Below are positions 9,995-19,700 of a stretch of DNA of 37,799 bases, piece by piece (positions within the stretch are counted from its first letter, which is position 1; each line of letters opens with the position of its first letter). The notes under the pieces are model-generated. The model was not told where the DNA came from and did no database searches. It saw only the letters and a program-made list of their open reading frames with translations. The stretch is taken from positions 1 through 37,799 of the forward strand of contig JABCPU010000573.1 in assembly GCA_016800925.1 (NCBI GenBank), written 5' to 3'. A program made the translations under genes and the position numbers. This DNA is from Suillus spraguei (Eukaryota; Basidiomycota; Agaricomycetes; Boletales; Suillaceae).

Positions 9995-10655
9995 TGTTAC
10001 GGCCATGCAAAACCAGAGGCTACTCAGACGTTCCAGCTTTGCATGGGGTCTTACTGGAGTGTCATAACTAAATCATAAGGGCTTGGCCTCCGCTCATGCG
10101 CTGTGCCCCTTATACAAGTATGTGCCCCTAATTTTGCATGAAGTATGAGGGGGAGTTCCAGTGAAGTCCAGAGGGGAACTCCAGAGGAACTCTAGGGCTA
10201 GACTGCTCAATAGTGCGCCAACGGACTACTGGAGGATCGTTGGAACCATGCAGGAACTATTTCCAGAGGACAGGAAATACAGGTAAGACTACTGGGTCAA
10301 GTCCCAAGTAGAATGGAATGGAGGATGGACTGCCAGATGAAGTCCAGGGCAAGATAGGAGGGAAGCTCCAGGGGGAAAGATGATCCACAGGATGTCAAGG
10401 GTGGGGTAGGACAGGTCCAGAGGTCCAGAGATAGGAGGTCTGGAGGGGGAGGAGTGGAGGAGTGTAGGAGTGGAGGACCAGAGAAGGGAAGCTCCATGGA
10501 TCCAAGGGGAAGTATTTAGGACATTGATGAGGATCGGAAGTCTCAGATATCAGAGGAGGGAAAGTCCGGACATAGTGGTGGGTGAGCTGTGCTCAGGGTG
10601 GGCTAGGATATGCATAGGGTTAGCAAGCTAGCTGCAGAGGTCTGAAGGTCCAGTC
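9995..10655 (-). mobile_element. LTR copy, truncated
   Basis: In plus orientation it starts tgttacggccatgcaaaacc, the reverse complement of the LTR 3' terminus, and runs through the 'gcttggcctccgctcatg' block and a purine-rich segment to a gctagctgcagaggtctg stretch near 10630. The TGTCATATACC end is missing where element Z begins. The bases just before it are gaatc; no matching duplication is seen on the other side. Confidence 0.75.
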
Positions 10656-10659
10656 AGAT

Positions 10660-11160
10660 GATATGCAACTACCTCAGCTCCATCATGTCTACAATTATCA
10701 TACACATGGGCCCACCCGTCTATATTTTATACCACCCTCGGCCCACCCGTCTGATATAATATACTGTACAACACCCTCGGCCCACCCGTCTAATACAATA
10801 TTTTATATAACACTCTCGGCCCAACTGTCTAATATGTGTCTGGGCCCACCTGTGTATGTGATAACAAGTACCCTTCACATACCTGTCTACCTGATACACA
10901 TCTACCTTGGTACACCCATCTACATAATATCTAACTATCTCGGCCCATCCGTCTACCAAATATTCATGTACATCGGCCCACTCATCTACTCTACATATTC
11001 CTTGCATGGGCCCACCCGCCGTCATCGGGAATAATATTCCTCCCAGCCCATCCGTCATGAACGAGGATATTTCTACCATGTGCCCATGGTCCACTGGCCC
11101 ATATCATACAGGATATTATGCACGTCCACTCACTCATATAATACGGAGATAGTTCACTGT
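10660..11160 (+). repeat. Element Z copy 2
   Basis: About eleven ggcccacccgtct-type subrepeats (about 10706-11050) followed by the shared end sequence cccatggtccactggccc near 11083. Unlike copy 1 it carries no LTR insertion. Short open frames across it are not conserved as protein. Confidence 0.8.
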
Positions 11161-11920
11161 AATATGTGTACCTCGCCTATGCTCGTCTCCTCCATTGTCA
11201 CTGAACACGCCCTCTTCATGTGCCTTCTACCTCCTTCACGCACTTCAAGCGCCTCCTCTGCGCACATTGCATTACCTTGCGCTTCAACACATGCACTCAC
11301 CTGGTTCATGGGAACCCCCTATCCACCTTCAAGGACATCTTGGTATCGTGTTATGCTTTATCCTTTTACCATTTACTTTTCTTGACTCATGCGTTGCCTC
11401 ATTGGCTTGTACCCTTTATACCTTTGGCTCCGCACTTATGACTCTCTCATGCACATGCGCATTCTCATTGGTTGATATGCCTCTGACTCGTTTACGAGCA
11501 TGCATCCTCTTATTGGCTTATCTGACTTCATACTTAATTCAGCGATACTTACGTATTCGCGCTCTGCTTCAATCTTACATATAAATACATGCAGATAGCC
11601 TTTGTACTTCTTTAACTTGAATCTACTTGATCTTCGACCCTGAACTTCCTTGTGATAAGCTTTTCATAAGCTTATTGTCTCTATTCGAACTTCATAGAAG
11701 CTCATCGCTTCTACGTCTTTGATCGTCATCAAGAACCTCGTCCCTGTGATGTAGGTCGTGAGACAGCGCATAGCGCCCACCTCCAACCAATGCAACTAGC
11801 ACACTCCACGCTAGGGGACCGATACACACGGGCTGCCGCTCTTGATAGAGTACCCATCACAGACACCACTCAAGTTCATTAGTGCCTGGCTAGGTCGCTA
11901 ACACGCAGTATGAGAAAGCA
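11161..11920 (+). other. Unassigned stretch with LTR- or promoter-like features
   Basis: A pyrimidine-rich region with three ATTGG (inverted CCAAT) motifs near 11400, 11468 and 11512, a TATAAATA at 11580-11587, and after it ttcatagaagctcatcgctt and cctgtgatgtaggtcgtgag. This order resembles a U3-R-U5 arrangement of a retrotransposon LTR, but I found no second copy or target duplication, so the assignment is inference. No coding exon of the downstream transposase is recognisable here; its frame is closed by a TAG at 11891. Confidence 0.35.
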
Positions 11921-12916
11921 ATGCAGCTAAAATTCAAGATCTCATACTCAAACACGCACATGTACTGGTCCACCTTTGACCTGATGTGTGAGTATGTTAC
12001 TGACATCTTGGTTCCCTACTGGGAGGAGCAAAAGAGGCTTCTTAGTGCTCCGGCCAACCAGGAGTGCATTTTACAGCTTGATGTATGGAGCGTGCACCGC
12101 TCAGTCCAATTCCGTACATGGCTGGATAAGACTTACACATGGATCAAGTACCAGTTTGTTCCTGGTGGTTGTACTGGTGTTGGACAACCTTGTGATGTTG
12201 GCATACAACGTCCATTCAAGCTTGCTGTAAAACGAGCACAGCACACTAATATTGTCAACGAGTCCCTTGCTCTGCTTGCAAACAACAATTCACCTTCACT
12301 CATCCGACTCGATACCAAAATCGGTACACTTCGAGACCGCTCATTACAGTGGGTCATTGATGGGTATCATGCAGTAAACAAGCCAGAGCTCATGATGCAG
12401 GTTCGAGTGCAGATTTTTCTGTGGTTGGCTATGTCACTGACATTCTTCAAGGCATTCTTCATGTGCAAGGCCGGGAATGATTTTAATCTTTCGTTTCCGA
12501 GTCTCATGAGCCTAGAAGCGTTGCAACTGTTGAGCAAAGTCCAGAGGAGTGACCCGGCTGGGTGGGACAGAATTGCAACAGCGCAGTACAAGTTGAGTGC
12601 CATTGATGCCAAGGTGGCGGCAGAGGATGATGGTGATAAATCTCCGTTTGACGAAACTGACAGCGGTCTTGATGCCAGTGATGTGCCTCTGGACACATTA
12701 ACTGACTATCTGGCTTCGGAGGGGTTACAAACCTATCCCGGTTGTGTGTTGGATGTCGCCGATGGCAGTCTTGCCTCTGCAACACAATCCGAAGTCTATG
12801 ATATTGGCGAGGGTGACATTGATGGCGAAGCTGACAGCATTCCAAAGGTAGATTTTGGGCATGGAAAGCATAGACGGATTGCGAATAGGATGTACACCAA
12901 CTTTTGGTCTCATTGA
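11921..12916 (+). CDS. 5'-truncated DDE (pogo/DDE_1-type) transposase
   Basis: A 331-codon frame matching the C-terminal half of the DDE_1 endonucleases common in Agaricomycete genomes. Visible motifs are LQLDVWSVH (residues about 51-59, second catalytic Asp), FVPGGCTG and QPCDVGIQRPFK (third acidic position), then a TLRDRSLQW block. The region that should carry the first Asp, and any DNA-binding N-terminus, are absent, so as read it should not be active. Bases 12401-12451 look like an unspliced 51-nt intron: donor after atgcag, a ctgac branch-like motif, acceptor ttcttcaag, no stop and a multiple of three. Removing it restores the usual spacing between NKPEL and CKAGNDFNLSF. An acidic C-terminal tail follows. 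It abuts the repeat block, so it is most simply a transposon remnant. Domestication is possible but unsupported. Confidence 0.8.
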   Translation: MQLKFKISYSNTHMYWSTFDLMCEYVTDILVPYWEEQKRLLSAPANQECILQLDVWSVHRSVQFRTWLDKTYTWIKYQFVPGGCTGVGQPCDVGIQRPFKLAVKRAQHTNIVNESLALLANNNSPSLIRLDTKIGTLRDRSLQWVIDGYHAVNKPELMMQVRVQIFLWLAMSLTFFKAFFMCKAGNDFNLSFPSLMSLEALQLLSKVQRSDPAGWDRIATAQYKLSAIDAKVAAEDDGDKSPFDETDSGLDASDVPLDTLTDYLASEGLQTYPGCVLDVADGSLASATQSEVYDIGEGDIDGEADSIPKVDFGHGKHRRIANRMYTNFWSH

Positions 12917-13285
12917 GGCGCTCTATATGTTTTTTTATTGAATTTACTGCATGTCACAATCTAGCTTCAGTTATGACAAATCAGCGTGACAGTCACGTTG
13001 AATAGCTTCAATTCACGGCGGCTTGTGATGCGTGACGAAGTTAGTGTCGTATCTCTACAGTACTCTGGATGCTACATTGATGTCAGTTTGGAGTTATTTG
13101 GGACTGTTTGATTCTAAGGGTTCTGCCAAATGACTTTGATTTTGTTATGTAATCAGCTCTGAGGTCAGAGGCCAACACCTCGCGGAAGCACTAAACTTTC
13201 ATCTCATGAAAAATACATGGCGTAAATTGAACGGTATACATACTTGCTACATAGTACATACTGAACACCGGACATCGGACCACGG
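12917..13285. other. Intergenic, nothing recognised
   Basis: Between the transposase stop and the GGT stop. I see no gene or repeat, and no clear terminal inverted repeat of a DNA transposon. Confidence 0.4.
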
Positions 13286-15694
13286 CTAATACCCCGCGGC
13301 GATACCATTCTTCCTCGAATCACTAGCCGCTGTACACCATCACAAATCAAATTCGCCATCAATCACACAAAAACATCAAAGCACCACATACCAAATATCC
13401 TACCATCCTTCTTCACCACCGCTTGCACAACAGCAGCCACACGGTTAATATCCGACACTAATACGACAACCCGTGAGTCAAAAAATACTCTTTCTCATGA
13501 ATAACGACGATATTCGACATGCCTGTGATATTATGTCCCCGTTCCATCAGGAAGTTTATTACGGCACCAGGCACGATCTCATCGGTGTCTACTTCGAGTG
13601 GGTATAGTTGATCGTGGACGCGCCCGCTTTCAATTGCGGCGCTAACGTCCATCCCCCAATCGAGGTTGAGGATGACTTGCAGGACGGCGCCGAAGATTCG
13701 GCCACCACCTGCTGCACCGATGGAGAGGTAGAAGGAGCCATCAAAGTTTTCGATTATCGTGGGTGTTGTTGAGGATAGGGGGCGTTTGCCGGGCTCCGGG
13801 TAATTGTCTAGGGATTTTTAATCTGGGATGATGGAGAGAAAAGGTGCTGCGTACATGGTGAAGGCCTGAGTCTGAAGCCGTTAGGGGTGCCTGGAACTGC
13901 AAAATCGTCCATCTTACTTGCATAATTAGCTAGAAGAAGCGGTTGGGAACGTGTGAGAAGCCACCTCGTTGTTCAGTATAATACCGGTTTCGGGGTCGAG
14001 CACCATGGACCCGAATACCGTATTCACTGTAGTCGTCAATGCGACGGCCATTCCGTCCTTGTCGACCACAGATGTATGACTCGTTCCGTGATCGATCTTG
14101 ACATCAAACTCTGGATTATAGTATTCAGGGGGATGCGTACTATCCTAAAGCATCATCCAGACACGGCAAAGCAACAGAGTACAGGAAAACGTACATCGGT
14201 GAGGTTAAGCGCCACAGCATCTGCAAAGGCTTTCGTGGAGATTTCGGCGATGCGAACTGTTTCGTTGGTGATGTATGGCAAGTCACCAATCCTTGTGCTA
14301 ATGGAATATTTAACCTGTTGTAAGAAACTTGGAAAAAGGACTCACCGAGCTGCAAACCCGACTGACGTAACACTGTCAGTTCTTCAAGAAATTATGTAAA
14401 GCAAGTGGAAAAGCGCTCACACTTCAAGGCTTCTATAAAGCGGTGAATGTTTAACCCAGTTCGGCCTTCGCCGATGAGATCGTAGCGTTCTAAGAGGTTC
14501 AGAATATGAAGAAGCACGGGTCCTGAAGTCGGCGCGCGACTAGTGTACACTTTCTTATCATGGTACGTTCCTTGAAGAGCGTGATCCACCTTCACGGTGT
14601 AATTCTCTAGATCTTCATTAGTCATTATTCCTCCTGTGGCCTGTATTCTGTGTATGATCGAGTCAGCTATAGGACCCTGTTCAAAAATAGCTTAGCTGCA
14701 GGTCCAACATGAACCACGTTCAATGTCAAACCTTGTAGAACACATCGGGTCCTTCCGATGCGATAGCGGAAAGCGTGCGTGAGTAATTCAATCGTCTAAT
14801 AATTTCGCCTTCAAGTAGCATGCGTCCATTTGGAGCAAAAATAGCTCTCCATTCTTCTTTAGGAAGCATGCGTTCTGCAAACATCTGGAGGAAGTGTAAT
14901 CAATCAATGCCTCATATTCGTATTCCCAGTGTTTTACCTGCAGACGTCGTGCTAGTTCTTTATCAACCGTCCATTCAGCAGCAAGGTCTGCGCTTGGCTG
15001 CACGAGTCTGGCCCATGGCAATTTGCCCCAGCGTCTATGTGCTTCCTGGAGTCCACGAATTTCACCGGGACACCAACTGCTAACCCACCCCATCGCGCAG
15101 CGAGTGGATCATCCTTGTACATGGTACTATTTGCCAAGGCTGGTGCGGTTTCCCTGAAATCAATAGTATATACTTCCGAACTACCACCCTTAGATGAGGG
15201 TGGAATGCGGACTGTCATAAATCCCCCTCCGCCTATTCCCGAGCTTATCTATGTCAAAAACATGAATTTTGGAAGACACGTATAACGTACGAAAACATAT
15301 TGACAACGCCAACACAAAAAACAGCACTAATAGCGGCGTCCATGGCATTTCCTCCTTCCTTTAGAACGGAAACACCCATGTCGGAACACCGTTTATTCTC
15401 GGAAGCAACGGCACCATGTTCCGCTTCTATGAGATAGGCAGGATTGCGGGTTTGTGTCTGGGGTAGGCGCGGGTGAGGTTGATACCTCTGTAGTAAAAGC
15501 GTCGCTAGACATATAGCAAGCAAGACAGCAAATGCACCCCTCTGAGTCTGCCATTTGCGTTGGCTTTTCGGTTCCCCTGCATGCAGGTAAAGCGGGAGCT
15601 CGACTTCGGTAGAACGAAATGCTTTCTTGAAGCTACCCACCGGAGTATCGTCTTCTCCGGTGGGTGAGGGGGATGTTTGTGTCCCGTAATCCAT
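13286..15694 (-). CDS. ggt: Gamma-glutamyltranspeptidase, one frameshift
   Basis: Hydrolyses or transfers the gamma-glutamyl group of glutathione. Eleven exons: 15694-15291, 15243-14938, 14884-14732, 14676-14421, 14361-14346, 14297-14195, 14144-13965, 13912-13855, 13807-13523, 13457-13392, 13329-13286, giving about 623 residues. An N-terminal hydrophobic segment (about residues 49-67) predicts a type II membrane or secreted form. Family motifs are SEGGNAMDA-like KEGGNAMDAA, GIGGGGFM, VGVPGEIRGL, FGFAART, the nucleophile block HGTSHTSVVDKDG (catalytic Thr about 434), and SIGAAGGGRI near the C-terminus. Exon 2 has one base too few at 15065-15069: GVP is in one frame and GEIRG in the next. All other joins keep frame, and the total becomes divisible by three if that base is restored. 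The 13458-13522 intron uses a GC donor. Identity is certain; functionality depends on the missing base. Confidence 0.93.
15065..15069 (-). other. Frameshift in GGT
   Basis: The minus strand reads gtcccggtgaaattc, where the conserved VGVPGEIRG needs cccggg. One G is missing. No intron can bridge it without removing conserved residues. Confidence 0.85.
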
Positions 15695-16353
15695 GTACTT
15701 GAAAACAAGGCCAACTGGAGTGCTGAAGAGAGTATCTTTACGATAAAGTGAAGGTGACCGGAAGCAGACATCTCCCTTCCTCTACCAATCGGCTTTTCGG
15801 GCAGTATTAGTGCCGAGGACAAAACTACTTTTGGCTGAGTTTTGACCAAGTGCCGGCTCAACTGGCACTTGCCGCATTGGCAAAACTTGGCAAAACTCCC
15901 AGGCGCACTGCCATCAACGTGTCAACGATTCCTACCGATTATTACATGGACGAGACAGTTAACAGAGACCGCACGTCCCAAGATAGATCATCTTAGTAAT
16001 GACCCTTGCAAAGTCAGAAGAGCTACGCACCAGCTCTGAACCTCAATGATAACATCGCCATCCTTAGCCGCAGTGTGCATTAAAGCGAACAGCAAGATAT
16101 CCGTACCTTGTATACTCGGACAATAGATGAGTTAGTGACACCACGAAGTTACTCATCTCTTTTGGGACTAATATGTAATCAATATGCCGTAAATTCAGAA
16201 AAGGGATAACCTTATGTAAGTCAATTATCATCCCGTCCGTGAGGTCAGTGTGATCAAGCCGTGGAAACGGCGAGAAACACTAAATGATTCGAACGAGATA
16301 ACAGGACGAAACTGTGGATTTATTGGGATATTTGTACTAATGAGCAGATGATG
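15695..16353. promoter_or_regulatory. GGT upstream region, left half of a split divergent promoter
   Basis: No gene is recognised. Before the copia insertion this stretch was continuous with 21663-21791 and separated the divergent GGT and hypothetical genes. A perfect 8-bp hairpin (caagtgcc 15847-15854 and ggcacttg 15864-15871, 9-nt loop) is followed by repeats of ggcaaaactt(gg) near 15880-15896. No regulator binding site can be named. Confidence 0.4.
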
Positions 16354-16358
16354 GTAGG
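16354..16358 (+). other. Copia target-site duplication, left
   Basis: gtagg, repeated at 21658-21662. The reconstructed empty site continues gatgatg-gtagg-tatgagactc. Confidence 0.9.
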
Positions 16359-16709
16359 TATACGAAGTAGCCGAACTAGCGGGGAGACGCGCTCAGTAAG
16401 TCACTTGGAACAATACTATATTCATGTTATGTACCTAGCGGGGAGACGCGCTAGTGTACTAATCAGTATGTGTGAGATACGAGCAAGATAGAGTCTGCAC
16501 ACCTCAGTAAGTCACTTGGAACAATACTGAGGTGTGATACGAAACGAGCAAGATTAAGTACCGGTAGATAACGAGACCGGGGAAACGACATGCGGAGAGT
16601 ACTCGTATGGTCAAGAAGTAAAGGAAGATGCCAAGGACGATACTGCATGTGGTGTTGATGGTGATAACGTCAAGAAGGAAATTGAATGACTAAAGGTAAA
16701 AAGCCTACA
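16359..16709 (-). repeat. Copia 3' LTR
   Basis: 351 bp. It contains two copies of a 26-bp segment beginning ctcagtaagtcacttgg (16392-16417 and about 16503-16528), two copies of tagcggggagacgcgct, and a perfect 12-bp hairpin (cacacctcagta 16498-16509 and tactgaggtgtg 16525-16536). A short open frame inside it (about 61 codons) occurs in both LTRs and has no recognisable product. Confidence 0.95.
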
Positions 16710-16722
16710 CACCCCCTCACCG
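16710..16722 (-). other. Copia polypurine tract
   Basis: The minus strand reads ggtgagggggtg immediately before the 3' LTR. The gag-pol stop codon (16717-16719) lies inside this tract, so the coding region runs almost to the LTR. Confidence 0.75.
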
Positions 16723-19700
16723 AAACACCAACTGAAGGCCTGCGACATGCTTTGCAAGTAGAGGGCGTGCGAGTGCTTTTGTTAGGATGTCAGCGATGTT
16801 CTTGTGAGACGGAAGCCAATACGGGAGGAAAACTCCTTTTTCGATCCATTCGCGAATGAAATGGTAGCGAATGTCGATGTGCTTGGATCGTATATGGTTC
16901 TTGGCTTCCTTGGACAATGAAATCGCACCCGTGTTGTCCATGTAGATGGCGATGGGGAAGAGTAGTGGGATGTGGAGCTCGGTGATGAACGACTTGAGCC
17001 AGAGGCCCTCCTGCAAGACATGAGTGACCGCCATATACTCAGCTTCCGTGGAGGAGAGAGCGTGAGTGGTTTGCTTCTTGGATACGTGTGCGATTAATCC
17101 TCCTGCGAAGAACCAGGCATACCCAGATATGGAGAGTCTATCCTCCGCGCAACTTGCCCAGTCTGCATCGCAAAATGCGTGCAATCCTTCGTCTGCTCTT
17201 TCCCCTCCGAAATGCGCACGAAGGTTGAGGGTTCCGCTTAGATAACGCAGGAGGCGTTTAGCTGCTGCGTAGTAACGTGGGGCGGGTTGAGCGTTGTGCT
17301 GGGCCAAGGAGTTAACTGCAAACGCGATATCCGCTCTGGTGCATACTGCAAGGTACAGGAGCTCGCCCACGATCTTGCGGTAGCGCGTAGGGAGATTAGG
17401 GATGTCGTCGTAGGTGTCTGAGTCACGGCCGAAAGGATGGTGGGCGTCTAGAGGAAGTTGAACGGGGTTGCAGTCGAGTAGATCGTACTCGTTCAGTAGG
17501 TAGCTAATATACTCCCCTTGATGCATCCAGAGTTGGCGTGTTGTGCGATTGCGTTCGAATTGTATTCCGAGGAAACGCTGAATGGCACCAAGGTCTTTGA
17601 TGCCGAATCGTTGGGCTATGCGACCTTTGACGTGGAGGAGGAAGGATTTAGAGTTAGAGGTGCCCATGCCGTCGTCGACGTGCCATCCGACGACGCAATA
17701 GATTCGTTGGCCGGTGGTGTTCTTGTCGTATATGAAGACGGCGTAGTCGACAGCGCATCGCGTGAACCCGAGTTCTGTCATGACAGCGCGTACCTGTTCG
17801 TACCATTCCATGGCCGATTGCTTGAGGCCGTAAATGGTCCTCAGCATCTTCCAGACGAGCATCGCCCAGTCACCTTCTTCAAACCCTTTTGGCTGCCTCA
17901 TGTAAATCTCTTCCTTCAATACGCCCCATAGAAATGCTCGTCGAGCGTCGAACGTGTCCAGCTCCCAGTTGTTGCGACATGCCAGTGCCGCGATGAATCT
18001 GACTGAAGCGGTCTTGATGACTGGAGCGAACGTTGCGCCGTAGTCGACTCCTGGAACCTGTGAAAACCCTTGCGCCACTAGACGCGCCTTCTGAACTGGC
18101 CCCCCCTTATTATCCTCCTTGAATTCTAATACCCATCTATTCCCTATAGCTTTGCGCCCTGCTGGAAGTGTCGTCAACTCGTAGACATTCATGTCTTTCA
18201 TCGTTTGAAGTTCGGCCTTCATCGCGGCGAGCCAGCGAGCATGATCTGGCCGTTTCATGGCTTCCTCGTAAGTGGCTGGGGGAATGCTTAGATCGTAGTC
18301 AGGATTATGTGGGTTCCGTTTCTGATTGCTTCTGATCGCGACGTGGGCCTGTTCTTCAATGACCACGTTAGCCATGAGCTCGGTGACGTCCAAGTTGGGT
18401 TCAACGTCCTCGATGGGTCCTTCTGCAACTTCTGTAACGTCGGGCACCCCCTCGCGTGAGCCATCCGGCACCCCCTCACCCAAGGTACGACCCGCCCGTG
18501 CCTCACGCAGTGACAACAGACGGGCTTTGGAGGCGGCAAGTTCCTCAGAGTACAGTTGACCCGCCTTGGTGGGTATCTTAGACCGTGTGGAACGTCGTTG
18601 CGCAGGGGGAGGTTGAATGGTTGGTGCCGTGGGGAGAGACGCGGTAGTTTGGATGGGGATGATTGCAGATGGTAACAGGGAGGCTTGGGGAAGTTCATCG
18701 TCGTCGCTGTCGGAACCTGCGTTAGCATGCGAGACGGACGAGAAATTCTCGTCAAAAAGGACGTCGCGTGCGTTAAAGAAAGTGCCAGTGTCCTTGTCAC
18801 GAAGACGATAGGCTTTGGTGCCGTCAGGGTAGCCCATGAAGTAGGCACTGCGAGAATGGGGACCTAACTTCACCTGCAGTTCGGTTGGGACACGTGCAAA
18901 GCAACGAGCGCCCCAGACACGAAGGTGAGAAAGATCAGGCTTGCGTCCGTTAAGGATTTCGTAAGGCGTGACACCTGGAGGCAAGGTGGAGGATTCTGTT
19001 CTGTTCCAGAGATAACAGATGGTGAGCGCCGCTTCACCCCATAGAGTTGGTGGGAGATTGGCGGTTTCTAGTAGGGCGAACATCCGTCCCTCAATAGTGC
19101 GAAGTGCCCGCTCTGCCTTTCCGTTTTGCTGATGAGCGTATGGAGCAGAGAGCTGACGCTCGATCCCTGCAGAGGCGAGAGCCTGAGTGAACGCTGCATT
19201 GAGGAATTCACCCCCATTGTCAGAGCGAAAGACTTTTACTGTGCGACCTGACTTGTTTTCCCAGCGTCTCTTCGTCATCTCCCAGGCTTCCAGTGCCTGA
19301 TCCTTCGTTGCGAGCAGCTGAAGACCAAGTAGGTTGCTGTGGTCGTCGACGAAAATGATGAAGTATAGCTTGCCGTGTGGGGTGCTGACAGGAAAAGGAC
19401 CGCAAAGGTCTGAGTGGATGAGGTCAAGGAGGTGGGCTGCGCGAGGCGTGCTGGATGGAGGATAAGGCTTGCGTGGGTGTTTTGCCATAATACAAGGTTC
19501 ACACGTGCGAAGCGGGTGTGTTGTATCGACTTTGGTGCCTGTTGCGAAATGGGGAAGTCGTTTAACTGCATTCCCGCCCGGATGACCTAACCTTGCGTGC
19601 CAGAGATCCCAAGATAAGGGTACCTTAGCGAATGCCGTCATTTCGAGATGGGGTGAAGGCTCCTGCGGTGGAATGAACCGAAGATCGAGGAAGACGAGGT

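Noticed and set aside
1..11160. Repeat-induced point mutation (RIP) as the cause of repeat divergence
   Set aside because: Differences between copies appear mixed in type and the linkers remain GC-rich; no clear C-to-T excess by eye. A count of CpA/TpG ratios would be needed to decide.
17518..17931. Open frame of 137 codons on the plus strand antisense to the copia polymerase
   Set aside because: A shadow of the conserved reverse-transcriptase frame; codon positions follow the minus-strand protein.
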